Positions 50,536 through 62,402 of a DNA stretch of 64,000 bases are shown in pieces (within the stretch, counting starts at the first letter, position 1; every line of letters begins with the position of its first letter). The DNA is from Phanerodontia chrysosporium (lineage: Eukaryota > Basidiomycota > Agaricomycetes > Polyporales > Phanerochaetaceae). The position numbers were made by a program, and so were the translations under genes. The notes under the pieces were generated by a model. The model searched no databases and was not told the DNA's origin. It was given only the letters and a program-made list of their open reading frames with translations. The DNA is taken from positions 310,001-374,000 of the forward strand of contig MJGA01000001.1 in assembly GCA_001910725.1 (NCBI GenBank), written 5' to 3'.

Positions 50536-51247
50536 GGTGGTTCGAGTCGGTGAGACGACGCGCCTGTGGCGCGCGTGAGCGGTTTGATACTCCGCTAATC
50601 TCCGCCAGCGCCGAAGGTATAAATGCGCGAAAACTTCGCACCTGCGTTTCTCTTCAAGTGTCCGTTCGACCGTTGGAAGCGTTAGCCCTCGTTGGCGCAG
50701 AGGTTTGTTCCTCCGAGTGACGTTTAAATTCTGGTCGACGGAGCGAGGTGCCTTCGGGTGCTCACAAGACTGAGTCTCGTCCACCCTGCTCCCTCTCGCA
50801 CGGGCTGAGTCCGCACTTCGGTGCGTTGATTCGCCTGAGAGGTCGATGCGGGGTGGCGAGACGGCGTTATATTCCTGTACTTTCCGTACATCGCCACTAT
50901 GTGGCTTTGACGGTTTGGTGAAACCATAACGCATACATCTCTTTGTGTAGCTTTTGTTTTTCTGTGTCGAGTAGCAGTGCAATTGATGGCTTTTCTCCCT
51001 ATGTCAAAGGTTGCATCTCATCTAGATACACCTGCAACGTCCATGTCCACTGCAAACTGAAACATCGCTCCTCTTGCCGTCGCGCTCTCCAACTTGGTAT
51101 GCTCAGGCGCGGTGCGGAACTGAATGAGGTCGCATGACTTCCATCCTCGTATGACCCCGCTTCAGCTTCACCAGTCCCTACCCGACATGACATCCAACAT
51201 TCTTCCCTTACTCTCTCCCCAGCACCAAACTCATCCATAGTCGTAGC
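50536..51247. other. Divergent promoter region, SPC19 and lipase, hairpin-rich
   Basis: These 712 bp lie between divergent genes. No protein gene is supported beyond a possible SPC19 extension. Several strong hairpins lie at 50,559-50,825 and are listed separately. Confidence 0.5.
50559..50825 (+). other. Cluster of hairpins, two with C(UUCG)G loops
   Basis: At 50,559-50,573 CGCGCC and GGCGCG pair around TGT. At 50,747-50,762 a six-pair stem (with G-U pairs) closes a TTCG loop. At 50,812-50,825 CGCAC and GTGCG close a TTCG loop. Both loops are C(UUCG)G, the most stable RNA tetraloop class. A small palindrome AGACT-G-AGTCT lies at 50,767-50,777. A structured + strand transcript or UTR is possible but unproven. 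Confidence 0.3.
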
Positions 51248-52977
51248 ATGCCCTCAACACCGTGGGTTGAAGACCTGAAGCGGGACGTTCGTCTCCGGCG
51301 GCTGAAGCTCCTGGAGGCTCGCGCGACACTAGAGGGCCGGGAGGCGCATGAGGGGGACTGGAAGAGGCCATGGAGAGAGCTCTCCTACTACCACTGGATG
51401 GAGACATGGAGCAAGAAGGCGCAGGCCCAGATAGACATTGGGATCGCTCGAGGTACAATACTTCTTTTCTGGAGGTGACTCAAGCTGAAAAAGTTCCGCA
51501 ACTCAGGTGCAACCGGGAGGTACTACAACCGATTTTCTGCGGTCGAATATACTCACGTAGCGTTTCAGCAACGTGATCAACTGGAATATAGCGCTTTATG
51601 CGTGGATGGAGTCCGCCGCGACATACCTTCGGTGGGTTGCGTTGGGAAGACACTGAGGAATCATTCCCTCATCAACGATCCGCATTAGCGACTGGCCCAC
51701 GGTTGTGAAGGCAGCTGCAGCCATGCGAGAAGGTCGAGAAGAAGATGCAATGAGATGGTTGGAGTGGTCTGATGAAGAGATTCAGAAGATCGTACGCCTA
51801 TTGATCAGTACATACTGCGCAGTTGTTGATCACCTCTGTGCAGGCTGCCTTATGGGGTGCTCACATGCATTATGTGACGATATGCGGTACGTAGGTCCTG
51901 AGGAAGCGTACACTGAAGCTCAAGACCACTATTGGTAGATCTTACGCAGGTACCCGCAAAGAGTCGTGTTTCATGTAAATACATTCTGATATCGTTCAGG
52001 ATGCTCCAGAGTCGGATCCTACTCTAGATGGCCCGTTCTGTGGTGCATTCTTCTCGTCGGATCCAAAGAACCCGTTCATAGGGCTTGTTTTCAAGGTGAG
52101 TTGGGCTCGTCCTCACAGCAAGAACGTGTCTGACATGCGTCAGGGCACCCACGTAGAATCATGGCAAGAGCTGCTTGTTGATCTACATTACGTCCCGGTC
52201 CACGCGAAAGATGGGCATGTATGGGATACTCACGTCTCGCATGGCGTATATGCTACGCTATTCGAGCCGTTCTCTAAGCTTGGTGGCCAAAATCCTTTCG
52301 GTATGTGCATAACAGTCGGCCGCCGTACGAATAACTCACAGAAATTGCAGAGTATGTCAAATACATAGCATGCAACCTGATATCGCAGCGCATACGGGCC
52401 AACACTGATGCACCCGTACGCCTGCACCTGACCGTAGGCCGTCTGTCCCCGTTCGTCTAGTCTTTATCTCATGTACTACAGGGTCATTCTCTGGGAGCAT
52501 CGTACGCGTCTTTGTTCTATGCCGAGCTCCTGCGTCTCTACAACAACGATCCCATTACCGCACAGTCTGGGCCGCCCGCTTGCGCCCTACGCGACTTGTA
52601 TGTCTTTGGCACCCCTCGCTTCGGACTGCTGGACTTCGTGGATGTTTTCTCCCTAGCGATGGAAGAGCACGCTGGGCACTGCTGGCGGGTCATGTGCCAT
52701 GAAGATCCAGTGGGTCTCGTGCCACCGGTACTCATCACGGACCCAAGATTCATTCATCTTGACAAAGCATACGAGGTCTCTGAAGTGGGTGCGCCGATTG
52801 AGCTCCCCAGTGAGAGGAACAGTCATCCTCGGCCTCCTCTGCCTGTCGTTACCATCAATATGTCCAACCATAGTGAGTCAAGGTCACGCTGGTTCGATTG
52901 ACCAAAGATTGACATCTTGGTCAGCACCTTGGGCGTATTTCAACGCCCTCTACTACACAGCGACGCATACAGCGTAG
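51248..52977 (+). CDS. Class 3 lipase (alpha/beta hydrolase)
   Basis: This is a fungal lipase 3-type hydrolase with catalytic Ser in the elbow LHLTGHSLGASYASLFYAE. Earlier segments are MPSTPWVEDLKRDVRLRRLK, VINWNIALYAWMESAATYLR, DWPTVVKAAAAMREGREEDA, MRWLEWSDEEIQKIAALWGA, PFCGAFFSSDPKNPFIGLVF with KGTHVESWQELLVDLHYVPV, and SHGVYATLFEPFSKLGGQ. After the elbow, LYVFGTPRFGLLDFVDVF and WRVMCHEDPVGLVPP carry the likely catalytic Asp, and the final His may lie in the last exons (NHTPWAYFN). Seven or more exons are present; the intron before GHSLG is 60-70 nt. There is no signal peptide, so it is probably intracellular, perhaps acting on membrane or storage lipids. Its substrate cannot be told. Confidence 0.88.
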
Positions 52978-53491
52978 GCTACATACGGAGTACAGGATAC
53001 CCTGATGCATAAGATTGCCCCTGTGAGCTTCGTCGTGATAAATGGGAACTACGAGGCTGCCCTTGACCCAACTTTGGGCTGTGCCGGTGAAGATGTGTAC
53101 AGATTGCGTGTTATCGTCGCGCGGCCACCATGACTTGCCCACGTTCCGCGGACCCGTAGATGAACGCTGTGCAAATGAGGCTTCCAGGAGGCTGGCTGGC
53201 AGCCTAGTCAGCGCGCGGGGTGTCGGGAAGTAAATGTACACTATCTGGCTGTAACAAGAATTCAGACTCAGAAAGGCAGAATTCTTATCTTGGGACTCGG
53301 CGATTGAAAGCCACCGTGGGATGATTAGAGCACTTGGATGGCGTCTGGAACTCCTTGCCGCTACCGAGTACCGCATGCACGCTGCTGCGTACATATATCT
53401 TTACGCTTGCTCCATGATCTCTTCCTAACTGACTTCAAACACCGGCCCCGTCGTGACTCGGGGCGAACGCCCACACCCTAAATATTTCACC
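52978..53491. other. Intergenic, lipase to Ser-rich protein
   Basis: No gene is supported in this 514-bp region. It holds the lipase 3' end and the promoter of the next gene. Confidence 0.5.
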
Positions 53492-55373
53492 ATGGCTTCC
53501 CAATCTACGCGCAGGGGTCACCGCAAGCGAATATCTAACCTGCGACTTTCCTCGGATTCGACATTGACTACACTACCAGCATATACATCGCCCCCTTGGC
53601 AGCGACCTGTCGTGTTAGTTGACGACCCTTCAGACCTTCCGCCGGAGTATCCAGATAGTGCAGAGGAGGCAGACGAGGACACAGACACAGAGGACGAGGA
53701 GTCGCAGATTTTGTACGCGGCGCACGCCTCTCCTACTCCGTTGACATCACCCCCGCGGCGGGTCCGACGCTTGCAGACTAGCACTCGCAGTAAACCTCGA
53801 CGCAGCGCATCGAGCGACCCATACCTCGACTCCTTGCTTGCAAGAAGCGTACACGCATTGGAAATGTCCAACGCCCTTCTACAGTCATCCATGTCCACAC
53901 AGGCGACGCTCAACAACGTGCTTTCGCGCGATACCCAGGACGAAACTTCGTTAGAAGCCCATGCACGTAATCTGTCTGCGAGGATCACCAAAGACAGCAA
54001 CTGGCTCGCTGACCTCGATCAGATATCGCAAGGCGTAGAGAGGCTTTTCGAGGATGAGGAACAGTCGAGTAGACGACGAGTCTCCGAGGATTCCACAACG
54101 AGCCAAAGCCTTCCTGCAACCAGCTCTCTCTCCAGCATCGCCGAACGTATGTCAGGATCCAATCGTAGAAGACCGTCACTAGACCTGCGCAACGCCAGCC
54201 TCAACCTTTCTGCTCACGACCGTAATGATCTCGTCGCCCCTCCTCCCAGGGCCATGACGATGTACGTAGACTCTTCAGAAGACCCATCGTCCATAACATT
54301 GCCGCCTACGCTCGGTTTGCGTCACTCTTCCCGCCCTGCTGCAGCTCCACTTCCCGCCGAGAACTCGCTTGCCAGCCGCCGACCGCTACTCCTTCACTCA
54401 GTAGGCTCCGAGAGCGATTTGCCGAAGCGGTCAGCGATGGATGTCCTTTCGTCGTTCGCCAGTCCTCCGAAACCGATAGCAACTGCCAGTACGTCATCGA
54501 CAGGATCGCCCTGCTCGTCGTACCGGACTCGGGAGGGTCGACGAGTACCTCATCCACGTGCACACGCAGACCTCGCCAGTCGCGGTCACCCCGTGCCGGC
54601 CCATCATCCGTACCCCCTCTCGTTCTTCGAGCCGGGATCCAGCAAACCGTTCCCCCTCTTCTGCACGCCGGATATGGAACACGCCCCCTATCATTGAATT
54701 GCCTTCTGCCTCGAGCTCGGAGTCGTCAGACGACCTGCATGTCGAGCGCACGGTGTCCTACCTCCGCAACATCCTCGACAGCCACCCGCCCCCGGCTGCG
54801 CAGGACAAGCAGAAGCAGAAGGAGGCCGCCACACCGGCCTTCCTGAAGCCGCCACCGGTCGCTCCTGTGGCTGACGCTTCCACCGCCACCGCTAGTGTGT
54901 CCCGGTTGTTCACCAAGGCCAGACATACGTCGTCTACCCGCCCGCCAAGTCCCCCGCGGCACTCAGCGCTCAAAGGGAGAAGCGGCCGATCTGCACCGCC
55001 CACTCCGACTTCGCCTGCGCTATCTCTAAGCAGCAGTTGGCTGAGTGTCTCGGATGCCATTGGCATCGGAAGCTCGGGGCGCTCGACACCGAATCGAGTA
55101 TCTTTCATCGAACCGCCAGACGCGAAGCAGGGCGGCAAAGACAAGTCCTCACTGCGGACGCGGTCTCGCTCTCGGTCAAGGAGCAAGGGTAAAGGAAAGG
55201 CTGGCGATGGAGAGAGTAGTGATACGCCCACAGGCTGGTGGAGCTGGCTCGTTGGACCCGCACCATCTTCGACCATACCTCCGTATGTCAGGCAAGAAGA
55301 CCGACTAGGTCGTGGCGCAGGCTGGGTACCGAGAGCCGGGTTCGGAGGTGGAATGGAGGAATGGGGCGTCTGA
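53492..55373 (+). CDS. Disordered Ser/Pro-rich protein of unknown function
   Basis: I do not recognise this gene. The protein of about 595 residues is mostly disordered. It begins MASQSTRRGHRKRISNLRL, has an acidic patch (SAEEADEDTDTEDEESQIL), a helical middle (SDPYLDSLLARSVHALEMSN and ALLQSSMSTQATLNNVLSRD, then KDSNWLADLDQISQGVERLF), and a second helical piece (DDLHVERTVSYLRNILDSHP). An SR-like basic stretch (TRSRSRSRSKGKGKAG) and a Trp-rich end (GWWSWLVG, GGGMEEWGV) follow. The two halves are in different frames; a 91-nt intron at 54489-54579 (GTACGT...GCCAG) joins them without a stop. The ATG at 53492 has a good context (CACCATGG); an in-frame ATG at 53453 would add 13 residues. The helical middle with SNxLLQSSMSTQATLN could be a dimerisation or membrane-binding element, which is speculation. 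Confidence 0.7.
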
Positions 55374-55877
55374 ACTCGTACGTTACTTCTTGACAGTTGC
55401 TTCTGTCCCTGACTAACCCCCTAATACAGAGATTAACTTATTGCTTTACATGCTCTTGCGGTCGAGACACATCTTGCCGCACTGCGATTCCTCGCTTTTT
55501 CTGCACGTCGAAACTCGCAGTTTCCGGAAATGTTGAATGTTCATCTCCCTCTGCATCTGTATCACTATCTATACCTCATTCATATTCCTCCAACTGCTCT
55601 TCATTCATTGCTTGCATATATCTCATGCTTCTCATTGGAGACTATCTATCATAGTGTCGTCCCCACTCTCCTTCGCAATGTGCTGTGTCTCTAGCAATTC
55701 CATGAATACTCGATTTCGAAAATACCCAGCAATGTCGGGATTGATTAATGATACCAGAGCCCCGGCCCTTGCAAGCAAAATGTGATCTCCGAGTGTACGG
55801 CGCTTCATTGGCTTGCCGGCTACCGCGCTTGACCCAAGACCACCATTTCGACACTCTTGGCCTCGCGCGAGCTCTCC
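55374..55877. other. Intergenic, Ser-rich gene to SerRS
   Basis: About 500 bp, more AT-rich than its surroundings. It is probably a 3' UTR followed by the promoter of the tRNA synthetase gene. No gene was found. Confidence 0.5.
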
Positions 55878-57454
55878 ATGTCGATGCGAATATGCACGCG
55901 ACCTTTTGCTCGGGGAGTGCGTAGCTTAGGTGAGGTCAAAATGTGTCTCACGTAACCGGGGAGTCTCACCTACTTCCTGGAGGTGCCAGATACTACTGGA
56001 CTAACAGCACTGACCTGCCACCACCTAGGCTCGACTACAGAACTATCACTCGGGATGCAGAGGCGAAGGCACACAATGCACGGATTCGCAAAGCCCCTCT
56101 TCCCGCAGACGCACTGCAGAACATCGTCTCCCTGAATAGCGAACGTCATGAGCTCGACGCTAAGTTCAACGAGACCGGACACCTGCGTAACCAAGCAAGC
56201 GACCGCATCAAGAAGTGCGGTAAGGACGCAGCAGCTCGGAATGCTGCCATTGAAGAAGCCAAGGCGTTGAAGGCCCAGTTGGCCGAAGTCTCTTCCCGCA
56301 TGGACGACGTCCACTCTCGCCTGCTCTCGCTTGCCCTCCGCCTTCCGAACGACACCCACCCCGACGTGCCCATTGGCCCGGAGTCCGCGGCAAGGACGAT
56401 TTCGGAGCATGGCCCGCCGCCTGTGGAGGCTAGCTCACAGCGGGACCACGTCCTAGTCGGCACCTCGCTGCGCCTGCTCGACTTGGAGAACGCGTCGCGC
56501 ACCACCGGCAGCTCGTGGTACTACCTGCTCAATGAGGGCGCGCTGCTCGAGATGGCACTGACGAACTACGCGATGTCGCTCGCTGCGAGGCGCGGGTTCA
56601 TGCCTGTGACGACCCCGGACGTCGTACGCTCGGACGTCGCGTATCGCTGCGGTTTCCAGCCGCGCGACCCGGACGGCTCCTCGCAGATGTACTACGTCGC
56701 GCCGGAGCACGCGTCGGATGGCTCTCGCCAGCCTGAGCTTGTCCTCGCCGGTACTGCGGAGATCCCTATCGCGGGAATGTTCGCAGGGCAGGACTTCGAG
56801 GCGAGGGATCTGCCCCGCAAGGTCGTAGGACTCGGACACGCGTTCAGAGCAGAAGCAGGTGCTCGCGGAGCAGACACACGGGGTCTCTATCGTGTTCACC
56901 AGTTCACCAAGCTGGAGCTCTTTGCAGTTACGACGGAGGAACAGAGCGAGGCTATGATGGAGGAGTTCAGGAGTCTCCAGACGGATATCTTTGAGGGGCT
57001 TGGCCTGACGTTCAGGTAAGCACCGGTAATCCTTCACGGCGATTGGCATACATAGCTCCTCTGCAGGGTGCTCGACATGCCGACAGAAGAGCTCGGCGCA
57101 AGCGCGTACCGTAAATACGACATGGAAGCGTGGATGCCTGGACGCGGCAAATGGGGCGAGATCTCATCGACGTCGAACTGCACCGACTACCAGGCGCGTC
57201 GGCTACACATCCGCTACAAGAAGCATAGCCACGGGGTTGACCCTCAGTCTGGAAAGCCTGTGGAGAACACGAGCTTGGCATTTGCGCACACTCTGAACGG
57301 CACGGCCGTCGCTGTCCCGCGACTTATAGTGTCGCTGCTCGAGAACGGCGCCGTGCTCGACGACGAAGGTGTTGCTGTTGCTCTGAACCTACCAAAAGCC
57401 CTGCAGCCCTTCTGGCTGCATGGTGCCGATCGGGGTATTATACGCTGGGTCTAG
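55878..57454 (+). CDS. Seryl-tRNA synthetase, mitochondrial type
   Basis: This class II aminoacyl-tRNA synthetase charges tRNA-Ser in mitochondria. The first exon gives an Arg-rich presequence ([18 protein letters not shown]) and joins [20 protein letters not shown] when the acceptor after CCTGGAG is used. The N-terminal tRNA-binding coiled coil follows ([40 protein letters not shown]), then [20 protein letters not shown]. Motif 2 is seen as [20 protein letters not shown] with FTKLELF, and [20 protein letters not shown] binds the serine site. Motif 3 is [20 protein letters not shown], ending RGIIRWV. Three exons total about 480 residues. The presequence and bacterial-type body argue for the mitochondrial enzyme rather than the cytosolic one. 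Confidence 0.92.
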
Positions 57455-57553
57455 TACATTTTGACTGCCAGCTGACTATCTATCTCGCCACTCATACCTT
57501 CACATACTATGTATATTAAGCAGACGTAATTCACGGTGAGAGGGAGTGATCCA

Positions 57554-60133
57554 CTATGACAGACTTGGGTCAAACGGCTTGAACGCCTCCTTGAACCGCT
57601 GCGCGTCTTCCTTGTCCTGATCCTCGCTCTGCACGCAGTCTTTCCAATCAAACCGTTCTGGCATGCCCAAAAGGCCGACGAGCACCTGCCGTCCGAACTG
57701 TATAGGGAACGGCACGCCGTCCTTGAGCCAGTGCACGATCTTGCGGCCATCAGGCAGCTCCATCTTGAAGTAGCCGCGGTCGCCAGTGCCGGGGTTTGAG
57801 CTCGCGTCGAAGTCCTCGAAGTCGATGCGCAGGCGCTCGCCCTCCGCTTGAACGCGTCGATGATAGTTTGCGGGGGATCGAGCTCGGCACCGGGATAACC
57901 TGCCAGTGCGCATGACCGCCTTTCGCGCTGAGGCGGCCTACTTCGAAGGACAAGGGGTGGGCGTGGTGCTTAGCAAACATAGCATGCAGGGCGCGCTTGT
58001 AGCTGTGACGCGTCGATCAGCATATTTGTCGAAGTCTTCCCGAGAGAGACATACCTCTCAGTTTCCTCGAGAATCGGCCCAGCCAGGTCAGAGGGTATCG
58101 TTGCATACGTGGGGTAATGAGTGATGGGCACGATGAGGACGTGCCCTCCACCAGGCACATTCGGAACCTTTGCGTCCGGATAGTCGGACGCGTTGTGAGT
58201 TGGTACGATTTGGCCCTTTGGAAGCGTGACATAGCATTCAGTGCCGATAGAGACAATGAGGTGCTTTGCAAGGTTAGGATTTGATAGACAGAACCAGCAT
58301 GTGTCCGCTGTCGAACGCCTTTAACACGGAGAACGCAAAAGCCATACAAATAGTACGCACGAGCGATTGGCTTTGGTGGTTCACGAGGACCACCGCGTCC
58401 TCTAGCGGCAGATGAGGGACAATCCTGGATGTAGTGGTTCTCACTTCCACATGCGCGACACACGTAGCCCTCACGTGGCTTCTTGCCACCCGTGTCGCCG
58501 ACAGCGTTCTTAACAGGACAATCGCGGACGAAATGGTCGGTCTATGGCATGATACGTCAACAAAGTGGCTATATGCACTCTAGATCTAGACTCACTCCTT
58601 GGCAAACCCTGCAGACGTAACCTTCCCTAGGTTTTGCGCGGTCCGGACAGTCCGTTATGAAGTGCTGTGAGATAGAGTACGTCAATCTAGGTTGTCTATC
58701 AGCGCAGTTGAAAGCGCACATCTGGCGATTCGCAGATTTTGCACTTGTACCCGGATGGTGGCTTTCCAGGCTCGCCGCCCTCTGGGTGTTCTGTTGAGTC
58801 GTGTACAAGACCAGACATGTCGACACGCACCTGTTCTACTCCGCTTGTTACCACCCTGGCCGCCCCAACGGTAGTCTCCATCCTCTCCCGGGAAACCCCG
58901 CTTCTGAGGGAGCCGCTCTGTGAAAGGGTTTTTTGTAGCATTGGCTGGTCTCGCAGGAGCCGGCGTTGTTGATGTTTGAGGAGCAATAGAAAACGCGTAG
59001 AACCACTAATGAACATGTTAAGACGGCTGAGCAATGAGTTGTTTGCGGAGTACTCACTCGCTGCTTCTTGCCAGACTCAGGTGTCCGGCCAAAAGAACCC
59101 AAGCTGACAAATCGCATCACTCTCCCCGTCTCGTCCTCCCACACAATAGGTTCGCGTTCCCAGAACAGCGGTACGTCTTCCGGGCTTCCGCCACCTCCTG
59201 CGACGAAGTGATACCGCGGCTTCGTCCGCCGCACGACCTCAGAGACGGGCTCAGCACCAGGCGGCATTGGAAAAGATGGAGAAGGAAGTGGGGCGGAGGA
59301 GAAAGCGGTAACGTTAGCAGGGAAGGTATTGGTGAGCAGGATGTCGATGTACTGCGAGGACACGGTGGAGGCCTTGATGGCAGCCAGTGATCCGTAGGAC
59401 GTGTCTTTTGAATTGGTAGTTGGAGCCGACTTTGTCATGGTGTTGGCAATCAGCTTGTCGACGGTCACGCTTGTGAAGAACGGCGAAGTGAAGCCCTACA
59501 GACCCTGTGAGACCCAATTAGCAGGAGCTTGTCTCTGCACGCACGTGGGCAGAGTCGGAAGCGGAGAACAGGTTGGCATCATAGACACCTCCAAGACATG
59601 CGACGCGTAGACCTTGAGCGGTAGTCATAACTCCAGACTTGTCTGCCGCGTATGTTAGCCAGGGTACAGCCTGAGAGCGAGAGCTAGACATACGAAGGAG
59701 GAACACGTTCTTGGATAACTGCCCGCCAGTCTTGGCAAACTTTTCAATGACAGGAGCGGGCAGAGGGTGTTCTCCTTGCATGATGAAGCATTCTATCGGG
59801 GCTGCTACGAAGTTAGGACATTCCTCGGATTGGATTGCAACCAAGACACACCATCCAACGAGCCGTTCAACAGCTGCATAACATCCTCATCATCCCTATA
59901 TGCTTCCCCCTGGTCCTTTGGAGGCCCGAAGAAGTCGCCGGTGCAGAGAACGAGGTCGAACTTGCCATGCTTTGCGTCTATGGCCTGGATCTTCGCGAAG
60001 AGCTCACGGATCGCGCCTGCGGCAGACCCTACAGTAAGACTATCCCCGAGCAAGTGAGTACGGTGGTCCCCACCATTTCAGGCTGCTAGACGGCGTACAC
60101 TTTGACGTTCGCGGGTGTCGGTGCATTGGACAT
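57554..60133 (-). CDS. CWF19-like protein 1 / Drn1 with three CCHC zinc knuckles
   Basis: Members of this family associate with the spliceosome or with the lariat-debranching enzyme and aid intron lariat turnover. The N-terminal half is a metallophosphatase-like domain (AIDAKHGKFDLVLCTGDFFG, ECFIMQGEHPLPAPVIEKF, GVMTTAQGLRVACLGGVYD). Then come SPEDVPLFWEREPIVWED and SFGRTPESGKKQRW, and a linker with three CCHC knuckles (KCKICESPDHFITDCP; VCRVCQG-HFVRDCP; VCRACGSENHYIQDCP). The C-terminal half has the HIT-like CwfJ fold: CWFCLSNPNLAKHLIVSIGT, GGGHVLIVPITHYPT, and a last domain ending FKPFDPSLS. About ten exons are present. The first junction, from MSNAPTPANVKVYA to GSAAGAIRELF, is one base off; a missing G in the CCC run (60027-60029 on the + strand) would repair it. 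Confidence 0.88.
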
Positions 60134-60492
60134 GACGGATTGAGTTCAAGCCTCGCCAGTCGCGTGCAGGGCGCTATGACGTTCGCGTGGTTCATTCGCG
60201 CCCTGCCTCGTCCACCGATAGCTAAAGCTGCGAGTCGCACACGACCTCCGAGTCCGAACAACATCGCTGTCTAGAAGGATATCGAGAATACTGGATATTC
60301 TGTGGCAGCAGCGTGCTTGTTGGTGTCTTAGCTGCACATGCTGGCATGATGAACTCCCTCACTGCTGACACATATCCTTGCCCAATGATATCAATGACGT
60401 GACCACAGGCGAAGAATATAAGGTGGTCGAGGTAAGTATATCTCCAGCAGCCTCTCTTGCGTCCTGTAGTTACTTGCGCCTCAGTATCAACT
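60134..60492. other. Divergent promoter region, CWF19L1 and reductase 1
   Basis: A 359-bp region with no gene. It holds the promoters of two divergent genes. Confidence 0.5.
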
Positions 60493-61861
60493 ATGGAGAC
60501 TCTTCCACCAGCTCTTCCGTCTACTATGAAAGCCTTCGTATTTCGGGGCAACCAAAACGCTGGAGTAGAAACGGTGCCGGTACCCACCATTGACGATGAC
60601 GAGGTCCTCGTGCAGGTCGTCGCAGTCGGACAGAACCCGACGGATTGGAAGTGTAAGCCCCACAGCAAACGACGAGCCTGGTATGTGCGCTCAACGATAT
60701 TTGCGTTTCTAGCCATCAAGTACTTCGATCGCCACGGTGTCATTAGCGGGTGCGACTACTCAGGATATGTCGTCAAGACTGGCAAGAACGTCTCGACACT
60801 GTCGGTGGGCGACGATGTTGCGGGTTTCGTCATGGGCGCGACTTTCAAAGATCGTGGCGCGTTCGCAGAGTACTTGAAGGTGGCGGCGGACCTGACATGG
60901 AAGGTGCCGCAAGGTACTCTGTCCCATGAAGAAGCTGCTACGATGGGATGCGCGTGAGTAGAGCCTCCGGTAATTGCGATTGCTCGCTCACTGAGCTTGG
61001 CATAGTCTGTGGACGGCTGTTCAAGCGCTGTTCCACCCCAAACGACTTGGCCTGGTCGAACCTCCTGCTAAGGTTGACCGGAAGGAGTGGGTGTTCGTCT
61101 ATGGCGGGAGCAGTGAGCTAGCTCTCAGTACTTACGCGAGGCATAGTCACTAACCGACCGCTGACCAAGGCTCCGTTGGCATGTTTGCCGTGCAACTCGC
61201 GCATGCAGCCGGGTACAGGGTTGCTGCAACTTCTTCTCCCAATAACTTCGACCTCGTGAAGTCCCTGGGGGCAGACGTCGTATTTAACGTAAGTTGACCT
61301 GTTGTTACTGATGAAACGTCAGTTAGTAACGTTCGTATTGTAGTATAAAGACCCCGACTACATAGCAAAGATCAAGGAGTCCACTGAAGACTCAGTCCAC
61401 TACGCTCTAGACGCGATCTCGTTGCCACAAACCCAGAAGGACACTGTCAAGATCCTTGGTCCTGGGTCCGGAAAAGTGTTGACTGTCCTTCCTATAGACG
61501 AAGAGGCTAAGGCTCTCCGTGCGGATGTCACGGTTGACCGTACGTAACTCCTGGTTCCTCAAGATAGGACTGATGCTGATGAAGACGAAACGTCACAGTC
61601 ACCTTGGTGTACACTACCCACGGGCTGCCGTTCAATTTCAGAGAGCACCACTTCCAGGTCGTCGGAGAGGACCGCGCGCACGCTGCCAATTTCATTGGCA
61701 ACAAACTGTCCGACCTCGTTAAGTCGGGACAGCTGAAGCCGAACCCCGTAAAGCTATTCCCCGGGGGACTCGAGGGTATTAGCGCAGGCCTGAAGTACAT
61801 GGAAGAGGGCAATGTGAGCGGGTACAAGATCGTATACCGTTTGTCAGAGCCAGTTCTGTAA
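60493..61861 (+). CDS. Medium-chain dehydrogenase/reductase, enoyl-reductase-like, copy 1
   Basis: This is an NADPH-dependent MDR-type oxidoreductase of the ToxD/trans-enoyl-reductase-like group. The protein of about 355 residues starts METLPPALPSTMKAFVFRG, then VLVQVVAVGQNPTDWK, a region GVISGCDYSGYVVKTGKNVS, VAGFVMGATFKDRGAFAEYL, GTLSHEEAATMGCALWTAVQ, the nucleotide-binding fold (WVFVYGGSGSVGMFAVQLA and HAAGYRVAATSSPNN), SLGADVVFN, a Rossmann C-terminal part, and KPNPVKLFPGGLEGISAGLK with YKIVYRLSEPVL. The catalytic zinc ligands of classical alcohol dehydrogenases are absent. About six exons with short introns are present, and the frame is intact. A closely related gene follows on the same strand after 540 bp. 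Such reductases act alone or with polyketide synthases; no PKS is present here. Confidence 0.85.
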
Positions 61862-62402
61862 GCAGAGCTTGTCAGCTTTCAAGACTTGAGCTCCCCGCGG
61901 GCGCTCCTCAGCAGCAACTGAGGATGACAACGCGGGAATTATAAACGGGGATTTTTGTGTATTAAGTAGCATCTTCGGTCATCACTAATCCTTGCTCCGT
62001 CAGTACGCTCGGTCAGCACTGCAATGCACTCATCCCTGCCTTCTGTTATGTACGGTTGAAGCAACTAAACATACTGTGATGCTGCACCGTCTCGAGCAAC
62101 TTGCCATCCGGAGCAAACTGGAGTAAAGCGCTGTTGCGCGACATGGCGAGTTACGTGGTTTGGCCGCGGCAGCAGTTGGTAGCCACATTGGCCAGCCACC
62201 GTCGAACGCTCTCGAAATGCGGAGGGTTCTGACGACGACGCTGACACTGCGTTCCACGGGTGCCATGAACCGTTTACCCATGCGGTCAGAGCTCTCGCTA
62301 TAAAGCGTACGCCTTCACATCGTCGTCATTCCAGACCCGCATACCCCTGACTCTGCACACACATAATCTCGCCAACACATAGTACTATTGTCAGCGCAAG
62401 AA
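61862..62402. other. Intergenic between the two reductase copies
   Basis: 541 bp with no gene, containing the promoter of copy 2 including a TATA-like element at 62299-62305. Confidence 0.55.
62299..62305 (+). promoter_or_regulatory. Putative TATA box of reductase 2
   Basis: TATAAAG lies about 100 bp before the ATG at 62403, in GC-rich DNA. It fits a strong, regulated promoter. Evidence is consensus and position only. Confidence 0.5.

Noticed and set aside
50521..50600. Possible tRNA because of a GGTTCGAGTC-like B box
   Set aside because: No matching A box, acceptor stem or anticodon arm could be drawn at the right spacing.
53492..55373. Two separate genes in two frames
   Set aside because: A 91-nt GT-AG intron at 54489-54579 joins both halves in frame and both share the same Ser/Pro-rich style.
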